Of a DNA stretch of 64,000 nt, positions 16,710 to 25,303 are shown one piece after another. Numbering within the stretch: the stretch's first letter is position 1; each line of letters begins with the position of its first letter. The stretch comes from Pelosinus sp. UFO1 (lineage in GTDB: Bacteria; Bacillota; Negativicutes; DSM-13327), in NCBI RefSeq assembly GCF_000725345.1, contig NZ_CP008852.1:1393693-1457692 (forward strand), in the 5' to 3' direction. The notes below the pieces were generated by a model that was given only the letters and a program-made list of their open reading frames with translations, did not search any database and was not told the origin of the DNA. The position numbers were made by a program, and so were the translations under genes.

Positions 16710-17632
16710 AGGATTTAGCAAAACCGATATTGGTTGTAGGCAGTTTAAATATGGACTTAGTAATAAGGGTAGCAAACTTACCGCTCAAGGGAGAAACAAT
16801 TTTTGGGAAAACGTTTACAACCTTTCCAGGTGGCAAGGGCGGGAATCAAGCAGTGGCTGCATCTAAATTAGGAGCTAAGGTAACGATGGTAGGGGCAGTC
16901 GGACGGGACGATTTTGGCGACAAACTGCTTTGCAGTTTGTCAGAGGGGAATGTCGATACTTCCTACATAAGCATAACAGAGAATTCTACTGGTACAGCGT
17001 TAATTACAGTGGATGATAATGGTGCTAATTCTATAGTGGTTGTGCCTGGGGCCAATAATGCTTGTTTTCCTAGTGATATAGACACAGTATTAGACTTGGT
17101 AGAGGGACCGGGAATTCTTTTAGTACAAAATGAAATACCAGAAGAAACGGTAGGATATGCGATTAAAAGAGCTAAGGAGCAAGGATGGATTACTATTTTA
17201 AATCCTGCACCCGCTCGTCAAATTGATAATGAATTACTATCTATGATTGATATTATTATTCCAAATGAGACGGAGGCAGCTGTCCTTACTGAAAGTGAAG
17301 CTGGATCAGAGGAACAAGCTGCACAAGAATTATTAGCTAGGGGCGTTGCAGCTGTTATTGTTACATTGGGTAATAAAGGAGCGTTATACTGTACTGCAAA
17401 AGAAACTTGCTATATTCCAACCTATAAGGTAAAGGCTGTAGATACTACTGCGGCTGGAGACGCTTATGTAGGTGCCTTAGCTACTGCCTTAAGCCAGGGA
17501 AAGACAGTATTAGAGAGTGCAAAATTTGCTACTGCTGTTGCTGCATTATCGGTTACGCGGCCAGGGGCGCAGCCTGCATTACCATGGCGAGAAGAAGTGG
17601 ATGAATTTATTAGTAAGCAGGAGGAAAAGTAA
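16706..17632 (+). CDS. rbsK: Ribokinase
   Basis: A 308-residue PfkB-family kinase that makes ribose-5-phosphate from ribose and ATP. The N-terminal GSLNMDLV and substrate motif FPGGKGGNQAVAASKLGA (about residues 39-56), and the C-terminal DTTAAGDAYVGAL with the catalytic Asp (about 248-260), match ribokinase closely. Overlaps rbsR and rbsD by a few bases. Confidence 0.95.
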   Translation: MKDLAKPILVVGSLNMDLVIRVANLPLKGETIFGKTFTTFPGGKGGNQAVAASKLGAKVTMVGAVGRDDFGDKLLCSLSEGNVDTSYISITENSTGTALITVDDNGANSIVVVPGANNACFPSDIDTVLDLVEGPGILLVQNEIPEETVGYAIKRAKEQGWITILNPAPARQIDNELLSMIDIIIPNETEAAVLTESEAGSEEQAAQELLARGVAAVIVTLGNKGALYCTAKETCYIPTYKVKAVDTTAAGDAYVGALATALSQGKTVLESAKFATAVAALSVTRPGAQPALPWREEVDEFISKQEEK

Positions 17633-18027
17633 TGAAAAAAACTGGCATATTAAATCAAGGAATTAGTGAAGTAATTGCTGGTATGGGACATGGGGATATG
17701 TTGGTTATTGGTGACTGTGGTTTGCCAATACCTTCTGGAGTACGCCGTATTGATTTGGCTTTAACTCATGGAGTGCCAGGGTTTTTAGAAACTCTTCGGG
17801 TAATTTTGCAAGAGTTAGAGGTTGAAAAGGCCGTGATTGCCACAGAGATGGAAACCATAAGTCCCAAAATGCTTGAGTCTGTGAAACGAATGATGGGCAG
17901 CGTGCTTTTAGAGAAATGTACCCATGAAGAATTTAAGGAAATGAATAAGAGGGCAGTAGCAGTGATTCGCACTGGTGAGTGTACACCTTATGCGAATATT
18001 ATTCTAAGGTCTGGTGTTAATTTTTAA
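17632..18027 (+). CDS. rbsD: D-ribose pyranase
   Basis: A 131-residue RbsD-family mutarotase that interconverts the pyranose and furanose forms of ribose so that ribokinase can act. MKKTGILNQGISEVIAGMGHGDMLVIGDCGLPIP is the conserved N-terminus (positions 1-34), containing the catalytic His in GHGD; the C-terminal TGECTPYANIIL is also characteristic. Shares one base with the rbsK stop codon. Confidence 0.95.
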   Translation: MKKTGILNQGISEVIAGMGHGDMLVIGDCGLPIPSGVRRIDLALTHGVPGFLETLRVILQELEVEKAVIATEMETISPKMLESVKRMMGSVLLEKCTHEEFKEMNKRAVAVIRTGECTPYANIILRSGVNF

Positions 18028-18047
18028 AGTGCGGGGGTGATAACAGT

Positions 18048-19559
18048 ATGGAGCAGGAAGTTATTTTACGCATGAGCAATGTTAGTAAGGCTTTTCCAGG
18101 AGTGCAGGCACTAGATAGTATTAATTTTGAGCTCCGTAAAGGCGAAGTTCATTGCTTATTAGGAGAAAATGGTGCAGGTAAATCAACATTAATTAAGATT
18201 TTGAGTGGCGCTCACCAAAAAGACAACGGAACAATTTTTTTACATGAAAACGAGGTAGACATTCGAGATGCGCAAATGTCTCGTGATCTTGGGATCAGTA
18301 CTATTTATCAGGAAATGAGTTTAATTCCAGCGATGAGTGTGGCAGAAAACATATTTTTGGGAGAGGAAATTGTCAAAAACTCCTTCTGGATGGTAAATAA
18401 AAAAGAGATGGAGAAACGGACGCAAGCAATTTTCCAAGAAATGAATATAGATATTGATCCTAAGAAACTGATTAAGGAAATCAGCACAGCTCAGCAGCAA
18501 ATGGTAGAAATTGCTCGATCTTTAGTTAAGAAAAGGCAAATTATTATTATGGATGAGCCAACTTCATCAATTAGTGATAAAGATACTCATGAGTTATTTC
18601 GGATTATCCGCAAGTTGAAAAGTCAAGGAGTGGCAATTGTTTATATTTCTCATCGACTACAAGAGCTAAATGAAATTGTAGACAGAATAACCGTTATGAG
18701 AGATGGTCGAGATATAGGGACCGTCAATATGAAAGATGTGACAATTGACAAACTTATTAACATGATGGTGGGACGAACATTAGAGAAGATGGATAAACCA
18801 GTTAGTGACCACATTGGTGAGGTCATGCTGGAAGTAAAGAATATTAGTTGGGGTAATAGTGTACAAGATGCGAGTTTCAGCCTTAGGAAAGGCGAAATTT
18901 TAGGTTTTGCAGGCCTGGTTGGCGCTGGTAGAAGTGAGTTAATGAGGCTTATCTTTGGTGCAGAAAAAATGGAAGCAGGCAAAATAGTACTACATGGACA
19001 GGAAGTGAAAATTAATTCTCCTATGCAGGCCATTAAACATGGCATTGGTTATTTAAGTGAAGATCGCAAAAGAGACGGTCTAGTTCTTATCATGGGGATT
19101 GATCAAAATATTACGATGGCCAATTTGGCAAGTGTTTGCAAAGGTTTTCTCGTTAGCCGCAAAAAAGAAAGTTTGGAAGCTAATAATACCATCAAGTCTT
19201 TAAATGTAGCTACTAGTTCTGCAGATAAGCTAGCTAAGTTTTTAAGTGGCGGAAATCAACAGAAGGTAATCATAGGTAAATGGCTTTTGACGGATTGCGA
19301 AGTATTAATTTTTGATGAGCCTACTCGGGGTATTGATGTAGGAGCGCGAGCGGAAATTTATAAATTAATGAATGGGTTAGCCGAAGCTGGCAAGAGCATT
19401 ATTATGGTATCTTCTGATTTACCTGAAATTCTTAGGGTTAGTAATCGCATTATTGTGATGAATCAAGGACGAGTTGTTGGTGAATGTAATAATGATGGTA
19501 CAGTGGCTCAAGAAGATATTATGCCGTTGATGTTAGGGGGGATTAGTCATGTTTCATAA
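18048..19559 (+). CDS. rbsA: Ribose ABC transporter, duplicated ATPase
   Basis: A 503-residue protein with two ABC domains, typical of sugar importers of the RbsA/MglA/XylG group. First Walker A GENGAGKST near residue 39; the first signature is degenerate (ISTAQQQMVEIARSLV), as usual for RbsA. The second domain has GLVGAGRSELM in place of Walker A and the proper signature LSGGNQQKVIIGKWLL with FDEPTRGID. Overlaps rbsC by eleven bases. Confidence 0.94.
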   Translation: MEQEVILRMSNVSKAFPGVQALDSINFELRKGEVHCLLGENGAGKSTLIKILSGAHQKDNGTIFLHENEVDIRDAQMSRDLGISTIYQEMSLIPAMSVAENIFLGEEIVKNSFWMVNKKEMEKRTQAIFQEMNIDIDPKKLIKEISTAQQQMVEIARSLVKKRQIIIMDEPTSSISDKDTHELFRIIRKLKSQGVAIVYISHRLQELNEIVDRITVMRDGRDIGTVNMKDVTIDKLINMMVGRTLEKMDKPVSDHIGEVMLEVKNISWGNSVQDASFSLRKGEILGFAGLVGAGRSELMRLIFGAEKMEAGKIVLHGQEVKINSPMQAIKHGIGYLSEDRKRDGLVLIMGIDQNITMANLASVCKGFLVSRKKESLEANNTIKSLNVATSSADKLAKFLSGGNQQKVIIGKWLLTDCEVLIFDEPTRGIDVGARAEIYKLMNGLAEAGKSIIMVSSDLPEILRVSNRIIVMNQGRVVGECNNDGTVAQEDIMPLMLGGISHVS

Positions 19560-20553
19560 AATTACAGATCGATTTGGCATCGGAATTGCCATTATTATTT
19601 TATTTATATTTTTGTCGATTAGTAGTCCGCATTTTTTAGAAATTAACAATCTACTTAATATTTTATTACAAGTGTCTATTTCTACGATTATTGCTGTAGG
19701 TATGACCTTTGTAATAATGACTTCGGGAATTGATTTGTCGGTAGGCCCATTAACTGCTTTTTCCAGTGTAATTATCGGATTAACACTGCATTTAGATATA
19801 GGGATAGGTATACCTATTCTTACAGGGATTTTGGTTGGTGGTCTCTTGGGGCTTATTAATGGTGTATTAATTGCTAGACTTAAGATTCCAGCCTTTATTG
19901 CTACCCTTGGTATGATGAGCGTGGCGAGAGGTGCAGCTCTGTTTATTACAAATGGGCAGACCATTCATATGTTTCCCAGTGAGTTTCGCTTTTTCAGTGC
20001 TGGCAGTATTGAAAAAATTCCAATTCCAGTCATTTATGCCCTAATTGTGGTAATTTTAGCGGTTTTTATTTTGAATTATACTAAGTTTGGAAGATATATT
20101 TATGCGATTGGTGGTAATAAGGAAGCGGCTCGCTTATCAGGAATTAATGTAAAGGCAGTGGAAACTTGGGCATATATCATCTCTGGCATAACTTGTGGTA
20201 TTGGTGCTGTCATATTGACTGGTCGTTTGAATGCTGCCCAGCCGATTGCTGGGATTGGATATGAATTAGATGCTATTGCAGCAGTTATTATTGGTGGCAC
20301 TAGCTTAAATGGTGGCGAGGGAACGATTACAGGTACGTTGATGGGGGCAATTCTTATTGGGATGTTGCGTAATGGGTTAAACCTTTTAAATGTCTCGCCC
20401 TTTTTACAACAAATTGTCATTGGCAGTGTTATCGTCGGTGCTGTGTTTTTTGATCAGTACAGAAGATCACGAAAAGATAGTAAAGCCGCTAAAGGGCTTA
20501 GCAGAAGCAACGAGGTTACAGAAGGTAACAACAGTATTAGTCCTAAACTATGA
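19549..20553 (+). CDS. rbsC: Ribose ABC transporter permease
   Basis: A 334-residue membrane protein with about ten hydrophobic segments. The conserved cytoplasmic-loop motif for coupling to the ATPase is GGNKEAARLSGINV near residue 189, and SGIDLSVG near residue 63 is a family motif. The C-terminal 30 residues are charged and cytoplasmic. It forms the import channel with RbsA and RbsB. Confidence 0.93.
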   Translation: MFHKITDRFGIGIAIIILFIFLSISSPHFLEINNLLNILLQVSISTIIAVGMTFVIMTSGIDLSVGPLTAFSSVIIGLTLHLDIGIGIPILTGILVGGLLGLINGVLIARLKIPAFIATLGMMSVARGAALFITNGQTIHMFPSEFRFFSAGSIEKIPIPVIYALIVVILAVFILNYTKFGRYIYAIGGNKEAARLSGINVKAVETWAYIISGITCGIGAVILTGRLNAAQPIAGIGYELDAIAAVIIGGTSLNGGEGTITGTLMGAILIGMLRNGLNLLNVSPFLQQIVIGSVIVGAVFFDQYRRSRKDSKAAKGLSRSNEVTEGNNSISPKL

Positions 20554-20635
20554 TGTGTATTAAAAAATTATCGATGGTAGTCAATGAAACAAATAGCAGT
20601 GCTGTTTGATAATTGTGACATAAAACCATGCCTCT

Positions 20636-20664
20636 AAGTGGCAAATGAGTCCTTTGCCGCTTTT
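20636..20664 (+). terminator. Intra-operon hairpin between rbsC and rbsB
   Basis: Ten-base arms (20636-20645 and 20653-20662, one G-U pair) with a seven-base loop and a short T run, in the 170-base gap before rbsB. It may be a partial terminator or an RNA stabiliser that sets transporter-to-binding-protein ratios. Confidence 0.5.
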
Positions 20665-20723
20665 AAGGAATTACAGGTGGGTACACAATCAATATCTTTT
20701 GAAAATTGAAGGGAGAGTTGAAA

Positions 20724-21686
20724 ATGTCCATGTACAAAAAAACATTAGCGGTTGTGGTCGGCATAGGAGTAATGGCTTCTTTATTAACAGGATGCGGTGG
20801 AACTAGTAGTGATAAACCAGCTGCTAAAGCAGACAAAAAGGAATTGAAAATTGGTTTTGTTATGAAAACCCTAAGTAATCCATTCTTTATGAGTATGGAA
20901 AAAGGTGCTCAAAAGGCTGGAAAAGAGTTAGGTGTTAAATTGGATGTGCAAGTAGGGCAGGAAGAAACTTCAATTGAGCAACAAATTGCTATTGTAGAAA
21001 ATATGATTGCAACCAAGGTTGATGCAATTTGTATTGCCCCAGGTGGATCGAAAGAAATTGTGCCTGTATTGAAGAAGGCACAAGATGCTGGCATTCCAAT
21101 TATAAATATTGATAACCGTATCGATGGGGATGCTGCTAAAGCAGCTGGTTTAAAACCCATTCCTTATGTTGGGGCTAGTAATACGGATGGTGGTTACTTA
21201 GCTGGTAAATATTTGGCCGAGCAACTAAAAGGTAAAGGTAAGGTTGCTATTATTGAAGGTATTCAAGGTGTTGATAATGCAGAGGGTAGAAAAAATGGCG
21301 CTAAAAAAGCGTTTGGTGAATACAAAGATATTCAAATTGTAGCCTCTCAATCTGCAAATTGGAAAACCGAAGAAGGACTCAATGTAATGACAAACATTTT
21401 ACAAGCCAATCCAGACTTAAATGGTGTATTTTGTGCGAATGACATGATGGCCTTTGGTGCTATTCAAGCGATTGATGCCGCTGGTAAAACTGGGAAAATA
21501 GTAGTTACCGCATATGATGCTTTGGACCAAGCTAAAGTTTATATTAAAGAAGGAAAAATGGTTTCTACTGTTGACCAAAAGCCAGATGATCAAGGTTATT
21601 ATGGTGTAAAGTACGCAGTTGATTTGATTAATAAGAAAGAAGTTCCTATGGAATACATGGTGAAGTTAGAGAATCTAACGAAATAA
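20724..21686 (+). CDS. rbsB: Ribose-binding lipoprotein
   Basis: A 320-residue substrate-binding protein. The signal peptide ends LLTGCGG (lipobox, cysteine near residue 24), followed by a Ser/Lys linker. The type I periplasmic binding fold begins KIGFVMKTLSNPFFMSM and includes ANDMMAFGAIQAIDAAG and VVTAYDAL. In a diderm it would sit in the periplasm anchored to the inner membrane. GGGAGAG precedes ATG 20724; a TTG at 20706 is upstream of that site. The last gene of the ribose operon. Confidence 0.93.
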   Translation: MSMYKKTLAVVVGIGVMASLLTGCGGTSSDKPAAKADKKELKIGFVMKTLSNPFFMSMEKGAQKAGKELGVKLDVQVGQEETSIEQQIAIVENMIATKVDAICIAPGGSKEIVPVLKKAQDAGIPIINIDNRIDGDAAKAAGLKPIPYVGASNTDGGYLAGKYLAEQLKGKGKVAIIEGIQGVDNAEGRKNGAKKAFGEYKDIQIVASQSANWKTEEGLNVMTNILQANPDLNGVFCANDMMAFGAIQAIDAAGKTGKIVVTAYDALDQAKVYIKEGKMVSTVDQKPDDQGYYGVKYAVDLINKKEVPMEYMVKLENLTK

Positions 21687-22137
21687 ACCTAGGTATCTAA
21701 TGTTACTCACCTATCTTGTAATGTTTGTAAAGGACTCTATAAATGGCCTATAACAATTATAAGAAGACTTTATCAAGTGAAACATATATTTCAATCCTAG
21801 TTACATTACCTAGGAAGATAGTCCAACAATAAAGGTTTACACTTATAAAAAAGATCAATCTTAGACTAGATCATCGTAAAAAAGGGCCACGGCAGTCTGA
21901 CTGCTGTGGCCTTTTGGTATGTCCAGCATAGGCGTTTATTAGTCGGGTAAATAAGGCATCTACAGGAACTAAATTAAATAATTACATAGCTCCTACTCGA
22001 CTCATTATAAGTAACAAGTATTTTGCAGGAGTTTTATATTTTAAGGTAAATAAGGTGTAAATATAGCTTAAAGTTGAAAAATGAACCAAATGCGGAACAA
22101 ATTCGTATATATAATAAGGATTAGGGGTGGTGGTTTA
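21687..22137. other. Intergenic region between rbsB and the ECF sigma gene
   Basis: No gene is seen. It contains a long-range inverted repeat of CCTAGGTA near 21689 and TACCTAGG near 21808, the rbs terminator at 21881-21915, and an 11-base direct repeat GGTAAATAAGG at 21946-21956 and 22045-22055. The second copy lies about 80 bases before the sigma gene start and may belong to its promoter. Confidence 0.5.
21881..21918 (+). terminator. Terminator of the ribose operon
   Basis: A 16-base stem (21881-21896 with 21900-21915; one G-U and one mismatched-type pair) with loop CTG; the GC-rich core GGCCAC pairs with GTGGCC and a TTTT follows. Confidence 0.9.
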
Positions 22138-22683
22138 TTGGTCTCTGATGAGGAATTAGCATTGCAAATGCAAATGGGTAGTGAAGAAGCTTTTGAGGAA
22201 ATTATTAAGCGCTATCATGGACCAATACATGTCTATATATTAAGGATGTGCGAGGATTATCACGCTACCCATGATATTACTCAAGAAAGTTTTATTAAAG
22301 TGTGTAGAGGAATACAGTATTATAGACCAGGACTTCCTTTTAAGGCATGGTTGTATAGTATTGCTATTAATACATATAAAGATTATCGAAAAAAAGCTTA
22401 CATAAGGAAAGTAATCCCTGGACTGGAGAAAACAAAGAGTTGCTCCACTAACACTGCAACACCAGAAGAATCCCTAGTAAAAGATTATGAAAGAGCTAGG
22501 CTGATCCAAGAGATTAATAGCCTTGGCGATATTTACCGTGAAACGTTAATCTTGCGCTATTATGATGAGTTAAAATTAGACGAAATAGCCAGTGTACTTA
22601 ATATTCCAACAGGTACAGTAAAATCTAGGTTATCGAAAGGCTTGTCACAGTTAAAAAAGATTTTCTCCACAAAGGAGCTTTAA
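22138..22683 (+). CDS. ECF-type RNA polymerase sigma factor
   Basis: A 181-residue sigma-70-family factor with only regions 2 and 4. Region 2 (about 10-85) includes EEAFEEIIKRYHG, DITQESFIKVCRG and FKAWLYSIAINTYKDYRKK; region 4 (about 120-175) has LRYYDELKLDEIASVLNIPTGTVKSRLSKGLSQLK, the helix-turn-helix that reads the -35. It should direct a small regulon, probably including its own operon. The TTG at 22138 lies seven bases after AGGGGTGGT and gives the usual ECF N-terminus. The next gene overlaps its stop codon, which suggests that the membrane protein controls it. No classical anti-sigma is seen. Confidence 0.9.
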   Translation: MVSDEELALQMQMGSEEAFEEIIKRYHGPIHVYILRMCEDYHATHDITQESFIKVCRGIQYYRPGLPFKAWLYSIAINTYKDYRKKAYIRKVIPGLEKTKSCSTNTATPEESLVKDYERARLIQEINSLGDIYRETLILRYYDELKLDEIASVLNIPTGTVKSRLSKGLSQLKKIFSTKEL

Positions 22684-23522
22684 TGATGAAGAAAAGACAG
22701 GAAATAGTGCGCGATATCGGTGAGGATTTGGTAAACATTGATATGAACGATGTTTTTGATCAATTAGACAAATATCATATGGATTCGCCGTCAATGGAAG
22801 CTACGAACCAGCTTATACAAAGTATTAAACCCGTATTTATCCAGGAGAGAGCAAGGATAAATCAAGGACAACGTTTTAGAGACGTAATTGTGAATACGCG
22901 CCAAGATAATGGTATCCCTGTAATATTACAGTTAATCGTATCTCAGATGACTCTAATGAGCAGAGGGTTCGTAACTTTAACTATTACATTTTTTATTGTT
23001 AGTTTACTGTTAGCTAGCATTTTCGAGAGAAATTTACCAAGAGTTTTGGTTATCGCGTCACCTTTGTTGGGTTTGTTAACCCTTTTCTATGAGTATCGTG
23101 CTCAAATATACAAGGTAGAAGAAATGGAAGCGACTTGTCGCTATTCACCTGTTCAGGTAGCTACGGCACGAATGTTGATAGTTCTGAGTTATAATGTGAT
23201 GCTTTGCACTGCAGCTACAGTAATAATTCAATCTTCCTATAACGTTGTTATTTGGAATTTGATGTTGAATTGGTTATCGCCCCTATTGTTGATGTTAGGA
23301 GTCGCGTTGTTTACGTCCTTAAAGCTCGGGATAACAAGTGGTTGTACAATGGCAGGTGCATTGTGGATTTGCCAGGTAACCCTTATAGACGGAGACTCTT
23401 TTCTACACCTATTATTACCTAACCTGACGAGTGTTGTTATTAATCTTATCAGTATGTTGCTTGGGATTGGACTACTAATTTTTTCTTTACGTATTTGGAA
23501 ACCTGAAGAGCGGTTAGTTTAG
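22683..23522 (+). CDS. Membrane protein of the sigma/ABC operon, possible anti-sigma
   Basis: Not a family I recognise. It has 279 residues: a hydrophilic N-terminal part of about 90 residues with no zinc-finger anti-sigma motif (no HxxxCxxC), then about six hydrophobic segments (around 93-113, 118-135, 165-185, 192-212, 220-235 and 250-270), and a short charged end. The cytoplasmic N-terminus followed by membrane helices, overlapping the end of an ECF sigma gene, is the layout of many anti-sigma factors. It could instead be a permease-like half. ATG 22683 or ATG 22686 could serve; AAGGAG is at 22672-22677. Confidence 0.7.
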   Translation: MMKKRQEIVRDIGEDLVNIDMNDVFDQLDKYHMDSPSMEATNQLIQSIKPVFIQERARINQGQRFRDVIVNTRQDNGIPVILQLIVSQMTLMSRGFVTLTITFFIVSLLLASIFERNLPRVLVIASPLLGLLTLFYEYRAQIYKVEEMEATCRYSPVQVATARMLIVLSYNVMLCTAATVIIQSSYNVVIWNLMLNWLSPLLLMLGVALFTSLKLGITSGCTMAGALWICQVTLIDGDSFLHLLLPNLTSVVINLISMLLGIGLLIFSLRIWKPEERLV

Positions 23523-23548
23523 GAGTAGTAAAGAGGGGGGGAGGCAAG

Positions 23549-24421
23549 ATGTTAACTCTGGAGCTCGCAGATATATCAAAAAAATATAAAATGGATTCAT
23601 GGGTGTTACATAATGTTTCGACCACTATTACGTCGGGGATTTACTCGTTGATTGGTCCTAATGGAGCGGGAAAAACCACGTTATTGCGCCTAATGGTAGG
23701 TATGCTGCGACCTAGTTCAGGAAGGATATTGTTTAAAGGGCAAGATATTAACCAAGATTATAGGCAATATAAACAAAACATAGGGTACTTGCCCCAAGAG
23801 TTCGGTTTTTATCCTGATATGACTGGTAGGGATTTTTTGCATTACATGGCAAGGCTAAAAGGTATCCCATCCAGTTTATACCCAGGCAGGGTGGAAGAAG
23901 TTTCCCAATTTATAGGGGTGACCTCTTTTTTAGATAGGAAGATTGGCAGTTGGTCTTTTGGGATGAGACGGCGCCTCGGAATAGTCCAGGCATTACTTGC
24001 TGATCCCGATGTTTTAATTCTTGATGAACCGATGATTGGGCTTGATCTAGAAGAAAAACTTTTTATTTGGAATTATTTCTCTCATCTATCAAAAGACCGT
24101 ATCATCATATTTAGCAGTAACATCTTGACGGATTTCACTACGTTTACTGATGGAATGTTATTAGTAAACGGAAAAGTACGTTTTAATGGACGTATTCAAG
24201 AGTTAATTGATCTTATGAATGGGAAAGTCTGGGTCGTAGATGTACCAGTAGAATCAGGGCAGCAAATAGCAAATATATGGGCTGTAAGCGAATTACATGC
24301 TGATGAGGAAACTTGTCAAGTAAGAATCGTAAGCGATGTTATGCCAGGCATTCTGGGAGTGCGGTCGGCTCAGCCTAGAGTCAAAGATGCTTATATCTAC
24401 ATAGTCAGGCAAAAGGAGTAA
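23549..24421 (+). CDS. ABC transporter ATPase 1 of the sigma operon, switch His missing
   Basis: A 290-residue ABC-2-type ATPase. Walker A GPNGAGKTT near residue 38, Q-loop GYLPQEFGFYPDMTGRDFL near 82, signature region WSFGMRRRLGIVQALL (SFGMR instead of LSGGQ), Walker B VLILDEPMIGLD. The switch region reads IFSSNIL where most ABC ATPases have STH, so the hydrolysis histidine is Asn here. This suggests that one of the two sites in a heterodimer with the next ATPase is weak or regulatory. A GGGGGGAGG ribosome site precedes the start. The C-terminal about 70 residues are an extra domain common in ABC-2 exporters. Confidence 0.85.
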   Translation: MLTLELADISKKYKMDSWVLHNVSTTITSGIYSLIGPNGAGKTTLLRLMVGMLRPSSGRILFKGQDINQDYRQYKQNIGYLPQEFGFYPDMTGRDFLHYMARLKGIPSSLYPGRVEEVSQFIGVTSFLDRKIGSWSFGMRRRLGIVQALLADPDVLILDEPMIGLDLEEKLFIWNYFSHLSKDRIIIFSSNILTDFTTFTDGMLLVNGKVRFNGRIQELIDLMNGKVWVVDVPVESGQQIANIWAVSELHADEETCQVRIVSDVMPGILGVRSAQPRVKDAYIYIVRQKE

Positions 24422-24427
24422 AAGAAA

Positions 24428-25303
24428 TTGCGATTGCAGGTAACGAATCTTATGAAAATTTATAAGGGAAGCATAACCGCTTTGCATGATGTTAGCTGTA
24501 GCGTGGGAACGGGGATCGTTGGTCTGATTGGTCCTAACGCCTCTGGGAAAACGACTTTTTTAAAGATCGTAGCAGGCTTGGAAGAACCGACTGCAGGGGA
24601 AGTGTATTTTGATGGATTAGAGTTAATGCAAAACAAACAGTTATTTCGCTCGATGATAGGGTATCTTCCCCAGGAATTTGGTTTTCATAAAGCAATTACT
24701 GGGGAAGTGATGCTAGATTATATTGCTGTCCTTAAAGGCATCTATGATAAGAAAATACGGCGACATATGGTGGATGAAGCAATTGATGGGGTAAATCTTA
24801 ATGAAGCTCGTAAGTTAATTATAGGGGAATATTCCTTCGGAATGAAACGTAGGCTGGGTATAGCTCAAGCACTGCTTGGGAGGCCTCGTATATTAATCCT
24901 AGATGAAGCGATGGAAGGGCTTGATCCAGAAGAAAGTAGGAGGTTAGAGGGACTAATTGCCGAGGTGGCTGGCCGGAGCTTAGTCGTAATTTCAACACAT
25001 TCCTTAAGCAATGTGTTCGGTTGTAGTACTCTATTGGTTTTACGTGAGGGTTACATGCTGTATAAGGGAACCCCAGTAGAATTAATCGGTCTGGCAGATG
25101 GATTAGTATGGCAGGTGGAAACGGATTATCAGCAAATGGAAAAGCTTAAGATGAGCTGTAAAATACTCGGCGTACAAGAAGCGGATAGACATGTGGTAGT
25201 AAGGGTATTGTCTGCCCAAAAACCTCACGGAAAAGCAATGCCAGCAAAAGCCCGTATAGAAGAAGGATATTTGGCATTGATGAATGCCGGAGTGCAGCCA
25301 TGA
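24428..25303 (+). CDS. ABC transporter ATPase 2 of the sigma operon
   Basis: A 291-residue ATPase paralogous to the gene before it. Walker A is GPNASGKTT (Ala-Ser for Gly-Ala), Q-loop GYLPQEFGFHKAITGEVML, signature YSFGMKRRLGIAQALLG, Walker B ILILDEAMEGLD (Ala for the usual Pro; the catalytic Glu is kept), and a normal switch STHS. It therefore looks catalytically more complete than its partner. The TTG start has AAGGAG nine bases upstream. It overlaps the permease gene by four bases. The two ATPases probably pair on the permease that follows. Confidence 0.85.
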   Translation: MRLQVTNLMKIYKGSITALHDVSCSVGTGIVGLIGPNASGKTTFLKIVAGLEEPTAGEVYFDGLELMQNKQLFRSMIGYLPQEFGFHKAITGEVMLDYIAVLKGIYDKKIRRHMVDEAIDGVNLNEARKLIIGEYSFGMKRRLGIAQALLGRPRILILDEAMEGLDPEESRRLEGLIAEVAGRSLVVISTHSLSNVFGCSTLLVLREGYMLYKGTPVELIGLADGLVWQVETDYQQMEKLKMSCKILGVQEADRHVVVRVLSAQKPHGKAMPAKARIEEGYLALMNAGVQP

